From assembly GCF_040869045.1 (NCBI RefSeq), contig NC_090321.1, forward strand, positions 137,321,689 through 137,385,688: 64,000 nucleotides of DNA, given 5' to 3'. The position numbers and the translations under genes were made by a program. The DNA is from Eurosta solidaginis (lineage: Eukaryota > Arthropoda > Insecta > Diptera > Tephritidae). Shown here piece by piece: positions 43,201-54,491 of the stretch. Under the pieces are notes generated by a model. That model was given only the letters and a program-made list of their open reading frames with translations. It searched no databases and was not told the DNA's origin. Within the stretch, counting starts at the first letter, position 1. Every line of letters starts with the position of its first letter.

Positions 43201-45780
43201 TACTTACGTTTACGTTGTATATTGTTGAGATAAGTGATTTATTGTCAGAGCTATTTCATGCAGACCTATTTATATACCTTTCATGAAAATGAAATGGTAT
43301 ATTAATTTCGTCACGAAACCGAAAATTGTAAGTCCTTAAAGGAAAATAGATAGACCCACCATTAAGTATACCGAAATAATCAGGTTGAAGGGCTGAGTTG
43401 ATTTAGCCATGTCCGTCTGTCCGTCTGTCTGTTTGTATGCAAACTAGTCCCTCAATTTGAGATATCTTGATAAAATTTGGTGAGCGGGTGTATTTGGGTG
43501 TCCGATTAGACATTTGTCGGAACCGACCGGATCGGACCACTATAGCATATATCCTCCATACAACCGATTTTTCAGAAAAAGAGGATTTTTGTAATATCTT
43601 ACCCAATTTAACAGATTGAAGCTTCAAACTTCACCATATACTTTCGTATATTGCACATATTGTTGCCTGAAAAAATTGATGAGATCGGGCGTATATATAG
43701 TATATATCCCCCACAACCGATTGTTCAGATAAGGAACTTTTCGTAATTACTGCCCTATTTTAAGATCTAGAGGCTTCAAATTTCAACGAATGCTTACGTA
43801 TATAGCATATATTGTTGTCTGAAAAAATCATAAAGATCGGTGGTATATATAGTATATATATGGTGGTATATATAGTATACATATATAGTATATATATATA
43901 TATATTTTCGCAAATTTTAGCCCCATTTTAACAGCTAGAAGCTTCAAATTTCACCGAATACTTACGTATATAGCATATATTGTTGTCTGAAAAAATCATA
44001 GAGTTCGGTTGTATATATAGTATATATCTCATACAACCGATTGTTCAGATAAGAAACTTTTCGCAATTTCTACCCCATTTTAACAGCTATAAGCTTCAAA
44101 TTTCACCGATTGCTTACGTATATAGCATATATTGTTGTCTAAAAAAATCATAGAGATCGGTTGTATATATAGTATATATCTCATACAACCGATTGTTCAG
44201 ATAAGAAACTTTTCGCAATTTCTACCCCATTTTAACAGCTATAAGCTTCAAATTTCCCCGATTGCTTACGTATATAGCATATATTGTTGTCTGAAAAAAT
44301 CATAGAGATCGGTTGTATATATAGTATATATCTCATACAACCGATTGTTCAGATAAGAAACTTTTCGCAATTTCTACCCCATTTTAACAGCTATAAGCTT
44401 CAAATTTCACCAAATGCTTACGTGTATAGCATATATTGATGTCTGAAAAAATCATTGAGATCGGTGGTATACATAGTATATATCTCATACAACCGATTGT
44501 TCAGATAAGAAACTTTGCACAATTTTTGCCCCGTTTTAACAGCTAGAAGCTTCAAATTTCACAAAATGCTTACGTATATAGCATATATTGTTGTCTGAAA
44601 AAATCATAGAGATCGGTGGTATATATATTATATACTTCATATAAACTTTCATTTTTGCCCCTTTTTTACGGCTAGAAGCTTCAAAATTCATCAAATTTCA
44701 TCAAATAGTTACGTTTACGTCATATATTTTTGAAATACGTGATTCGTAGTCATAGTTTTTACATGCAGACCACAAAAAACGTGAAGCTTTGCATCCTCAC
44801 ACAAAGAACCTACCTATTTTTTATTTTATATTTATCTTAAAAATCGTTTAGATATGTTCAAATTTCACCAAATGTTTACGTGTATAGCATATATTGTTGT
44901 CTGAAAAAATCATAGAGACTGGTGGTGTATATAGTATATATCTCATACAACCGATTGTTCAGATAAGAAACTTTGCGCAATTTCTTCCTCATTTTAACAG
45001 CTAGAAGCTTCAAGCTTCACCAAATGCTTACGTGTATAGCATATATTGTTGTCTGAAAAAATCATTGAGATCGGTGGTATATATAGTATATATCTCAAAT
45101 AACTGATTGTTCAGATAAGAAACTTTGCGCAATTTCTGCCCCATTTTAACAGCTAGAAGCTTCAAATTTCACCAAATGCTTACGTATATAGCATATATTG
45201 TTGTCTGAAAAAACCATAGACATCGGTGGTATATATATTATATACCCCATATAAACTGTCAATTTTGCCCCTTTTTTACGGCTAGAAGCTTCAAAATTCA
45301 TTAAATTTCATCAAATAGTTACGTTTACGTCATATATTTTTGAAATACGTGATTCGTAGTCATAGTTTTTACATGCAGGTCACAAAAAACGTGAAGCTTT
45401 GCATCCTCTCACAAGTACCTACCTATTTTTTATTTTATATTTATCTTAAAAATCGTTTAGGCATGTAGATCTGTTCACTAGATATTTCTTATCTTATACA
45501 TCCGATTATTCGGAGATTACGAACGGGATAAGATTATTGTTCAGCCCCATTCATGAAAGGTATGAAGTCTTCGGCATAGCCGAAGACAGTCCCGTCCTTA
45601 CTTGTTTATTTTATATTTATCTTAAAAATCGCTTAGGTATGTACATCTGTTCACTATATATTTCATATCTTATACAGCCGATTATTTGGATATAACGAAT
45701 GGGATAAGATTATTGTTCAGCTCCATTTGTGAAAGGTATGAAGTCTTCGGCACAGCCGAGGACAGTCCCATCCTTACTTG
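40256..45780 (+). repeat. 152-bp satellite in Helentron-like scaffold, left arm
   Basis: TTCAGATAAG recurs at 41331, 41483, 41635, 41787, 41939, 42091, 42243 and 42395, exactly 152 bp apart. Diverged monomers surround them. A larger unit repeats at about 2672 bp (GTCCGTCTGTCCG at 40739 and 43411; GTTCAGATAAAAAACTTC at 40331 and 43004). Each large unit contains a non-monomer core (GAAATGGTATATTAATTTCG ... GGTGAGCGGGTGTATTTGG). The block ends at two terminal hairpins (45567-45587, 45743-45763). Many monomers carry a dyad (arms ATCGGTTGTAT and ATACAACCGAT, for example 41443-41453 and 41470-41480). No coding. Confidence 0.9.
45567..45763. other. two terminal hairpins, left arm
   Basis: Hairpin 45567-45587 (9-bp stem, loop ATA) and hairpin 45743-45763 (one G-T wobble, loop ACA). 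Both are preceded by GAAAGGTATGAA and followed by CAGTCCC. They mark two successive ends of the Helentron-like family about 176 bp apart, suggesting a partial tandem of termini. Confidence 0.8.
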
Positions 45781-45854
45781 TTTATCTTTAAGATTTACAC
45801 ATATACGCAATACCTGAATTTTCACACACATTTACACAAACATACGATTTGAAT

Positions 45855-46745
45855 TGCAATAAAATACTTGGGGGTTGTGATAGACAGGAGGTTGTCATTC
45901 ATAACCCACTTAGAGTATGCCAATGAAAAGGTAGCAAAAACCGTAGCAGCATTATCTGGGATAATGATAAATGCAAGAGGACCAAAGCAACGACGGCGTC
46001 AATTTCTTGCTGGCGTTGTAAAAAGCCAAATACCTTACGGGGCTCCTGTTTGGTACCAGGCCACGGAGTATAAATCATACTTTCGCGGGGTAAAGTCAAC
46101 TTACCGCCTGTGCGCGCTACGCGTCTATAGCGCCTTTAAAACTGTCTCTGACGACGCATCACTAATCATCGCAGGAAAATGTCCTATAGACATATCAAAA
46201 GAAGCAGCGATGATTTATCAGGACCAAAACTCACGTGATTGAGCACGAGAGCTAAGCGTGCAGAACTGGCGGTTCAGGTGGAATGCCTCAACAAAGGGAT
46301 GCTGGACGCACCGATGTATCCCAGATATTAATATATGGATATCGAGAAAGCACTGCGAGGTAGATTTCTACCTAACACAGTTTCTGAGTGGTCACGGATG
46401 CTTTCAGGAATATCTGCACCGATTCAGTCACGAGCCTAACAACATATGCGATCACTGTCTACGCAGCATTTTTGGAGAAGATTACACTACTGAAACAATT
46501 GTTGGATGCATGCTACAAAGCAACGTGAAATGGTCCGCGGCATGAGATCTAATGCGGAAATAATGAAGTTTCTACGTAGTCTGGAAAAGCTCTGGCGCAC
46601 CAGCGAACATTGAACAATCGGGTTTTGTGGGTGGAGAACAAACTGCAAAGGTGGATGGGATCGAGCTGAGCACGTATTGGATGCAAGGCCTCCATACAAT
46701 TAGCGGCGTCAGAATGATAAAACAAGAAAAGACCAGAATATAGGT
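45855..46745 (+). mobile_element. R1-like LINE ORF2 C-terminus, left arm
   Basis: ORF 45868-46242 starts at GVVIDRRLSFITHLEYANEKVAKTVAAL (RT thumb region after a KYLGV-like motif) and continues to CALRVYSAFKTVSDDASLIIAGKCPIDI. After one frameshift, 46258-46545 gives QFLSGHGCFQEYLHRFSHEPNNICDHC, the Cys/His C-terminus typical of R1-group elements. No endonuclease or RT active site is present. The mirror copy is at 57702-58592. Confidence 0.85.
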
Positions 46746-46765
46746 AATATAATAGTAAACCAGGC

Positions 46766-49700
46766 GACGGATTGGATTTATTTTTTTAGAGTTTGTACAA
46801 GGAAGACTTAGTCTTTACGCAGTACATCAATTCGATTAAGTTATTATACAGAAATGTTACAAAAAGAAATTTACTTATTAATCTAAAAATATAACATAAC
46901 ATATATAAACACAGAAAAGTTAAATACATACAAATATTCAATAGTATATATTATCATACATTCACTTAAAACTTTAAAGATTTAGAGTAACTTAAGAGTT
47001 AAGAAAAGAAAATGCTGCTAGTTTGAAACATCCTGTTTTTTTAATAGTTTTTGTTTTGGATGCAAGTGAGTACCATAGACTGATTGTACTGACAAAGAAC
47101 AGTCTTGAGGATGTTGTGTATTTAAACTTAGGGACCAATAGATTTAGGGTCCGAGTGGACTGACACAAATTTAGTATTTCAAATAAGTAAGGGGGTTTTT
47201 GGAATGAAGTAGCTTATGCAAAAAGCATAGATTTCTAAGTTTTAAGAAGTTATTAACTTCACTTCCCAGAATTTGTACGGCATATGAAGAGATATGATCA
47301 AATTTCTTTTTAGAAAAAACGAAACGGGCAGCATTGTTTAACCCAAGCTGCAATTTATTATGTGAAGACGAATCAAGATTACCGTATATAAGTTCCCCAT
47401 ACGAAATTTGAGGAATTATAAGAGATTTGACCAGCTTCATTTTTGTTTAACGTGGTAGTAAATAGGCAGTTCTGTACCAATTTCGAAGGGTATTATATAT
47501 TTTACCGACCATAAGGTTAACATGGTCAACATAAGTTAATTTAGCCTAAATTGGTGACCACGTCTTGGAATAATATTTTGTCTTCATTAAGTATAACTTC
47601 AGGGAGGCTGTTCAAGTCACATGTTGCGCTTGATATTGCTAGCGCCTTAGATTCCGTTGCATTTAGATATAACTTATTTCTGTGAGCCCAATGTCCTATG
47701 CGTGATAAGTCTTCATTCAGCCTGACGAACAAGTCTTCGGTAAGCCCAATAGGGCGTGACAAGTATATTTGTGTGTCGTCCGCGTAAAGATGTATTTTGG
47801 CATTTTGGCAACAAAGAACTATGTCGTTAATAAAAAGTGTAAACAATATTGGACCAAATATAGATCCTTGTGGGACACCGGATGTTATAAGCTTTAAGTT
47901 TGATACATTATAGCATAAGAGCTGAAGTTATAGTTTATTTCCAGCTAATGAAGAAATATTCTGAAGTCAACCGTGCCAAAAGCTCGTGAGAAATCTAAAA
48001 GCACAAGTACTGTAAGTTCATTACGGTCATAAGTAGGGCGTATGTCTTCAAGAATCTTAAGTATGGCAGTAGCGCAACTATGTCCTCTCCCGAATCCCGA
48101 CTGGACCTCAGATAGTAAGTTATTATTATATATATAATCAATTATCTGCTTAGCTAATAGCTTCTAATAAACCTTAGACAAGGCTGGCAATAGGCTAATT
48201 GGTCTAAACTCTTTGGAAGAACATGGAGACTTAACTTTAGGAATAGGGATAACATTAGCTAGTTTCCATTGACTTGGAAACCCGCCGGGCATAATTGAAA
48301 AGTTAAATATATGTGTTACTGAAGCTGTAACAAATGGAAGTATAAGTCTAATAAATCGTATACTGATGCCATCGACTCCAACGGCATTAGACTTAACGTC
48401 AAATATAGCATTCAAGACATCACTTTCAGTTACAACTGAGAAGTCCAAAATATCAATATTCGGTCTTCTGCCTATACTACCCATCTTACTGTGTTCATAA
48501 CTGGTGTTATGATCATCATTATAATTTACACTGTTATCGCTTATAATACCATTCAAGAAGTGCGGGTTCATGACATTAGGGTCAAATTTGCATTGAATAT
48601 AATCATTTTTGGATACTCCAAAAGTGCGAAGATTCTTCCGTAGCATTTTTGGAAGCAAATTTGCATTAAATTTATTACTCAAATGTGCCACCTTAGCATT
48701 CCGTATACATAAGGTAGCTTGATTGCGCAAGAGACTATAGGCTTCCCATTTGTTTTCATATGAAAATTGCTTCCATTCTCTGTAAGCTTTCTCACGTTTT
48801 CTTATAAGCTTCAAAATTTCATTTGAAAACCATGGTTTTTTATGGCCTTGGATTTTAACGGTTTTTAGAGGAACATATCTATTAAAATGGCGATTGACAA
48901 GACTATTAAAATGTTCCTACTTTTCGTCTAACTTAGAGAAGGAAAAACACCCACTCCAGTCAAGAAAAGCAACCTCATTACTTAGTTCATCTAGGTTTAC
49001 AGCATTATAGTTCCTATAGGTCAATTCAAAGTGGGCTCTTTTGCGTTGAATTTCAGATCATACGATAAAAAATAACATTTCGTGGTCAGAAATAACATCC
49101 ATGGGGAATTGGTCAATATGATTTATGTTATTGGCATCGTTAACACATATTAAATCAAGTAAACTTGCCTTGCTATTTGGAGAAAAACGGGTCGCGAATA
49201 TATTCACAATGCATAGATAATTTGCCTGAAAGTTACTTAAAAGGTTTTTACTGCGGGAATCATTATTAAGGATATCAATATTAAAGTCACCGCAGATGAT
49301 GACATGTTCATAATTTATTGCATATTCAGAGAGTTTATGAAATAAGCATGTTAAGTCATTTGACCAATTGGGGTTGTTTACACAAGCCACAAAAAACTGT
49401 CTACCTCACTGTTATGGACTGAGCGATAAATTACTTTTGGATTCGAAAATTTTTGCAGTATATAGCAACTCCACCACCACGGATGTCATTTTTCCTGTCA
49501 TTTTTCAGCAATACATATTTGTCTATCGAATATGAATGATGGAATATGAATGATGTTTAGATCAGCAAATACATATGAAAGATAGTCTAATTTATGAACC
49601 GTAAGACTGCGAGTATTTAAATGACACACATTGAATGTTGGATGTTTTTTACATATTTGACTCAAGATACACCTTACCTTTAGATCAGCAAATACATATG

Positions 49701-49955
49701 AAAGATAGTCTAATTTATGAACCGTAAGACTGCGAGTATTTAAATGACACACATTGAATGTTGGATGTTTTTTACATATTTGACTCAAGATACACCTTAC
49801 CAGCCCACTGTCAGTACAATCATTGTTCACTTCATACACAATCAAAACAAACAAGCAAGACGATATCAACAGAGCAGCATATGAAAGTTTTAAACGTGGA
49901 GGAGAAAAAGAGTATAGAGTGTGAAATGGGAAGAGAAACAATAGTGCCAGTACAA
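46766..49955 (-). mobile_element. CR1-like LINE, second subfamily, left arm
   Basis: Minus strand, nearly full ORF2: endonuclease (49801-49058; CHLNTRSL, ICGDFNID, SLLDLICV, ISDHE), linker (48814 onward: KLIRKREKAYREWK), RT (DGISIRFIRLILPF, FPSQWKLANVIPIPK, FRPISLLPALSKV; GFGRGHS, LLDFSRAFG and GVPQGS in broken frames; LYADDTQIY in 47541-47846) and C-terminus (47171-47440). Unlike the 3897 family, YADD is intact here. Several stops and frameshifts (for example 48164 after SKVY, 47900-48160) inactivate it. The 5' end joins Penelope-like sequence at about 49955. Confidence 0.85.
49556..49801 (-). repeat. in-frame 123-bp tandem duplication in endonuclease
   Basis: 49556-49678 and 49679-49801 are exact repeats. 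They duplicate 41 residues including CHLNTRSLTVHKLDYLSYVF. The mirror arm has the same duplication at about 54646-54891, so it predates the palindrome. The duplication includes the N-terminal strand of the endonuclease and would disturb its fold. Confidence 0.95.
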
Positions 49956-49959
49956 AGAA

Positions 49960-50755
49960 ATTGAAATTATAAGAAGGTTGAACACGCTGCTTCAAAATTC
50001 AGCGGGAAAGCAAACATTTTCTGAAAGAGCAGGGTTAGTGGAGTTCACCATACTCTTTGGCTCGTCTTTCGCACCGCGCGAAAACGATTTCTAATTGAAT
50101 TTTCGTGATTTTATTGAAGTTTTGTTTTGGTGTCTAGCAGGTGTCGGTCACGTAATTTTTTTTTTTGTGTGTGTTTTCGTTTCTGTTATAAAATTTTTTA
50201 ATTATTGAATGAAATTTATAGTGTTAAAGAGTTTTTCAATAAACTCAGTGTGGGAAGTGATAGAAAACTTAAAATTAAAAGTGATACAAAAAAATTGTGA
50301 AGTGCTTGGAAGAAGTGGAAGTATAAAAACAAAAATTTGGAAAAAGATATGTAAACAAGGATAAATTTGGAAAACTTTGAGTTTTGTGGTTTTAATGTAA
50401 TAATAATTGCCAAAATAAGTGTTTATATTATATTTATGTTGCATGAGTTGTATTTGAAAACAAAGGTGAAGGTAATGAACTGTGCACATATGTATGTACA
50501 TATATAGTGAAGCAGTGTGAGAAAATTAAAAAGTAAGCAAAGATATCACAACAAGGACAAGTTTTTGGTGTTTGAAAACTAGTAACAATTTGCATTAGTT
50601 GTATATGAAAGCTGTGCAAAAATATATAAATAGGCAAATGTTTTCGTTGCATCAATGGGTTTTTGTAATTTGTTTGTTGATCAGATGAAGGCGGGAACGA
50701 AAGAAGATTTTTTCTTCTATTTCTAAAGTGCGATATATGAGATGGCTATACTCAT
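49960..50755 (+). mobile_element. Penelope-like 3' end, left arm
   Basis: Starts at AAAGAAATTGAAATTATAAG (KEIEIIRRLNTLLQ tail) and continues with about 750 bp of 3' noncoding sequence shared with 23820-24600. It is cut at ACTCA|TGTAACG, where the LTR-like sequence begins; the copy at 23835 has no insertion there. The first codons of the CR1-like ORF at 49995 (MKQRVQPSYNF) are just the antisense of this piece. Confidence 0.75.
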
Positions 50756-51197
50756 GTAACGACGCCCTAATCTCAAACACACCAGATCAAGCATACATCA
50801 GCTGTTCATGATCTGATGTTGAAAATGCAACCCGGCGCTTGAGTGGCTTGGCAAAGAAATAAAAGACAGATACATAAATTTTGCAGACACGAGACCGACC
50901 AGTTGAGTTTTCCAACAAAAGAGTTGTACAAAAATAATAAATTATTAGTTTCTGGAAGTCTCCCATCCATAGTACTCCAAGGTAGGACATAGATGTAACT
51001 ATTCTAGATTGCATAGTCCAGAAGACAATTATAAACATGTAAAATAGATTTAAGTTAGGCTTAGGAAAGCCGTAATAAATAAATACATTATACATTATTT
51101 TTCATATAGTCTTTTACAAATATTTTTCTTTTTAAATTTTCGGGAATTTGTGACCTATCTCCGCGCACATATTGTACATATTGTAAAGTTTGAATTT
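50756..51197 (+). mobile_element. LTR-like sequence, left arm
   Basis: Begins TGTAACGACG, has an AATAAAAG box at about 50855 and an AATAAATAAA polyadenylation-type region near 51076. It interrupts Penelope-like sequence, as an inserted LTR would. No clear 3' CA end or primer-binding site can be assigned. The inverted copy at 53250-53691 is followed, in its own direction, by a gag ORF, which supports the LTR reading. Confidence 0.5.
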
Positions 51198-51969
51198 ATT
51201 TAGATGCGCCGAAGATTATACGATTTTCACCCATTACGCAATCACATCCACTTAGACTGCTAACGTTTCAAGGTGTTTCTCTGGTGTAGCTCGGCAGCAT
51301 AGCGCGACAAAGGCATCCGTTGGAAAGTCTTTGGAGCTATACCTAGAGCTTCTAGGAAAGTGACGTCAACGAAGGTATGAGCTCGAAGTTTCAGTCCTAT
51401 ATCTTCTGTGCTGGTATATGGTGTGAGGGTTAGGAGGCGTGGCAGAGACTGGTGGTCGGGATTGCTACTGTTCGCACATCGGGAATAGCTCTTAAAAACA
51501 GCCGAAACAACTGGAGGCGCCCTGTACCACGAGAGTTATGAGTATTAAAAGATCATTAATAGCAACCGTAAGTCGCCTTTGTGCGTGGCCGCCAAGGAGC
51601 CACAAATGATTTAAAGGAATTGTGTTCGCGACGATTATTAGGAGTTAACCCTAGTTGAAACTTCGCTTTGCACGAGATATACAGACAAAAGTGTGACTAT
51701 TTTATTTTTCTCCATTTCTTTTCAGCAGACGCAGCAGTACCAATTCCAAAGACCGGGGTTAGGTTCGAAGCCTCTCTGGAGTAAGCGAACGAGAGATAGT
51801 CCCCAGCAAGGAGCTACTCCTGAAAAATTTTGAACGGTCTGCGAGATCTTGAGGCAAAAACCCCGGATCTTTCCGAAATGGTCAACACGTTGATTTCCTT
51901 AAATACATACAAACAAAACCTTTCTAATTATTATTTTTTTAAATAGAAAAATTAAGCTTTTTAAAGTAA

Positions 51970-52065
51970 GAACACCGGCGTAGGCCGTCACGCCGCCCAC
52001 GCCGCGCAGACGATATATAATAGAGCCTACGCCGCCGCCGCCGAGAATGTGATCGGCGTAAACCT
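51970..52065. repeat. GC-rich CCG/CGG patch
   Basis: A local island of high GC in AT-rich surroundings, with CACGCCGCCCACGCCGC and GCCGCCGCCGCCG and matching CGGCGTA motifs at both ends (51974-51980 and 52052-52058). Function unknown; it separates the two halves of the spacer. Confidence 0.6.
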
Positions 52066-52089
52066 CTAATTCACAGATGGTGCCTCTTA

Positions 52090-52497
52090 TTATCTACTCT
52101 CTTTGGTTATACCCTCAATAATTAACGAACGCTTCAACGAGTCCGACAACTCCTCAATACGTCTAGCAAAATCAGTATATTTGTTGTTATTTACTTGTAA
52201 CGCCGCGATTCTTCCAGCCACAACCTCCGAGTTGTCTGGTTTTATCCTATTACGTAGAGCTACTTTAATTTCGTTAACTGAAGTTACTTGCGTCGGTATT
52301 GCTTCACGAGCTTTACCCTCCAGTTTTGATTTTAGGAATGCTATAAAAGTACCAGTTAAAGTTTCATCGGCAAACTCTTCGAGTAATTCACTTTTGTCTA
52401 TAAAGGTCTCGAGTGCTAGAGGATCACCGCTGTAGTTTTCTCTAATCGAAGTAGCACACATGCTAATGAAAGTTTTCTTTTCTTCAAGTGTTGCCAT
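52090..52497 (-). pseudogene. LTR-retrotransposon gag N-terminal fragment
   Basis: A 135-residue minus-strand frame: a helical, charged protein with GDPLALETFIDKSELLEEF, then FLKSKLEGKAREAIP, then LRNRIKPDNSEVV and RRIEELSDSLKRSLIIEG. This fits the capsid region of Ty3/gypsy-type Gag (GDP..L..F; KL.G.A; IKP.NS), possibly the mdg1/412 branch. The frame stops soon after; zinc knuckles, protease and pol are absent. It lies about 750 bp downstream of the right LTR-like copy in that copy's orientation, as expected for gag behind a 5' LTR. Confidence 0.65.
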
Positions 52498-52582
52498 GAT
52501 TTGATCGTTAAGATCTGAAGCTGAATTAAAAGAAAGTGAGGCAACGTTTGTATTAATTGAGTCGTCAGGATTTCACTTTAAG

Positions 52583-52828
52583 TTAGAAAAAGGTGAAGTT
52601 AATTTTGCACGATACAAAGTTAAGATTTGGATCCGGGTTGAGAGAAGTTAAATTTCTGCTAGAGGAATCTTCGAAGCCTGTGAAATCTGTCGACAAAGAT
52701 AATTTATTTTTCTTGTTTGTGACGGTTTCGGTCAAAGATGACGTTAAACTTTCGTAGCTTGAAGCTGATTTATCGGAATCTGAATCTGAAGTTTTTTGCA
52801 CTTGCTTCCTATATCTAAGGTTGTACAT
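52583..52828 (-). pseudogene. small Ser-rich ORF upstream of gag
   Basis: An 81-residue frame, basic start (MYNLRYRKQVQ) then a Ser/Asp/Thr-rich low-complexity part. It lies in the leader between the right LTR-like copy and gag, on the same strand. It could be an upstream ORF or the N-terminal part of gag shifted by an indel. I do not recognise it. Confidence 0.3.
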
Positions 52829-53249
52829 ATGTAGTTATCGGAATAGCAAAAAGAATTCGGTTGAAACTATGAAATTATTGAAGCACTTGTTTGAATGTCA
52901 AAATTTATATTTGAAGCTGAAATGTTGGGCAAAAGAAATTTGAAAAAAGGAACTTATTTACAGTGAATTGTCGCTGACGAAATATTTAGAAATTTAGTGG
53001 AAAATTTGATTGACACTGCACTATTGACATGAAAAATCTGTAGGAAGTAACTGAATTTGAAATTGGTTCGAAAGTATATAGGTATGTGGTAATTAGAGAC
53101 GCACCGCTTTCTTTAAAAAAATCTTAATTGGTTCTCCACGGAACCACCGTTTTTCATCAAAAAATATCAAAAATGTGTCAATCACGGACGCACCGCTTTA
53201 CTAAAAAAAATCTTAATTGGTTTTTACGAAACCACCGTATATAATGAAA

Positions 53250-53691
53250 AAATTCAAACTTTACAATATGTACAATATGTGCGCGGAGATAGGTCACAAA
53301 TTCCCGAAAATTTAAAAAGAAAAATATTTGTAAAAGACTATATGAAAAATAATGTATAATGTATTTATTTATTACGGCTTTCCTAAGCCTAACTTAAATC
53401 TATTTTACATGTTTATAATTGTCTTCTGGACTATGCAATCTAGAATAGTTACATCTATGTCCTACCTTGGAGTACTATGGATGGGAGACTTCCAGAAACT
53501 AATAATTTATTATTTTTGTACAACTCTTTTGTTGGAAAACTCAACTGGTCGGTCTCGTGTCTGCAAAATTTATGTATCTGTCTTTTATTTCTTTGCCAAG
53601 CCACTCAAGCGCCGGGTTGCATTTTCAACATCAGATCATGAACAGCTGATGTATGCTTGATCTGGTGTGTTTGAGATTAGGGCGTCGTTAC
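53250..53691 (-). mobile_element. LTR-like sequence, right arm
   Basis: Inverted counterpart of 50756-51197, reading on the minus strand from TGTAACGACG at 53691. Beyond 53250 it continues naturally into a leader and the gag ORF. This is therefore probably the original 5' LTR, and the left copy the duplicate. Confidence 0.5.
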
Positions 53692-54487
53692 ATGAGTATA
53701 GCCATCTCATATATCGCACTTTAGAAATAGAAGAAAAAATCTTCTTTCGTTCCCGCCTTCATCTGATCAACAAACAAATTACAAAAACCCATTGATGCAA
53801 CGAAAACATTTGCCTATTTATATATTTTTGCACAGCTTTCATATACAACTAATGCAAATTGTTACTAGTTTTCAAACACCAAAAACTTGTCCTTGTTGTG
53901 ATATCTTTGCTTACTTTTTAATTTTCTCACACTGCTTCACTATATATGTACATACATATGTGCACAGTTCATTACCTTCACCTTTGTTTTCAAATACAAC
54001 TCATGCAACATAAATATAATATAAACACTTATTTTGGCAATTATTATTACATTAAAACCACAAAACTCAAAGTTTTCCAAATTTATCCTTGTTTACATAT
54101 CTTTTTCCAAATTTTTGTTTTTATACTTCCACTTCTTCCAAGCACTTCACAATTTTTTTGTATCACTTTTAATTTTAAGTTTTCTATCACTTCCCACACT
54201 GAGTTTATTGAAAAACTCTTTAACACTATAAATTTCATTCAATAATTAAAAAATTTTATAACAGAAACGAAAACACACACAAAAAAAAAAAATTACGTGA
54301 CCGACACCTGCTAGACACCAAAACAAAACTTCAATAAAATCACGAAAATTCAATTAGAAATCGTTTTCGCGCGGTGCGAAAGACGAGCCAAAGAGTATGG
54401 TGAACTCCACTAACCCTGCTCTTTCAGAAAATGTTTGCTTTCCCGCTGAATTTTGAAGCAGCGTGTTCAACCTTCTTATAATTTCAA
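53692..54487 (-). mobile_element. Penelope-like 3' end, right arm
   Basis: Mirror of 49960-50755. The flanking GAGTATAGCCATCTCATAT is also present at 23831-23849, where it is not followed by the LTR-like sequence. Confidence 0.75.
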
Positions 54488-54491
54488 TTTC

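Larger units (their letters stand above)
40742..51197 (+). repeat. giant inverted repeat, left arm
   Basis: The reverse complement of this segment matches 53250-64000 almost without change. Corresponding positions sum to about 104447 near the centre (51197 with 53250, 45868 with 58580). Satellite length differs farther out. The observed differences are rare (for example single-base changes at about 47187 and 46990). The arm extends at least to the window end on the other side, so the true arm length is unknown. Confidence 0.97.
51198..53249. other. unique spacer at the palindrome centre
   Basis: A 2052-bp non-palindromic segment between the arms. The right part (53249-52087, minus strand) is a leader with a two-unit ~90-bp repeat (GACGCACCGCTTT at about 53099 and 53189) and gag. 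The left part (51198-51960) contains sequence resembling 16080-16260 (about 51770-51850) and no ORF. Between them is a GC-rich patch (51970-52065) with repeated CCGCCG/CGGCGTA. Confidence 0.85.

Noticed and set aside
40317..45234. Small ORFs in the 152-bp satellite (and their mirror copies)
   Set aside because: They repeat with the monomers or the Helentron-like core and have no coding character.
49758..49964. Plus-strand ORF MLDVFYIFDSRYT... in the arm
   Set aside because: Antisense of the CR1-like endonuclease; mirrored at 54484-54690 for the same reason.
50756..51197. Calling a complete LTR with defined 3' end and primer-binding site
   Set aside because: Only the TGTAACG start and polyadenylation-type sequence are visible; several ACA endpoints are possible and none is followed by a recognisable tRNA-complementary site.
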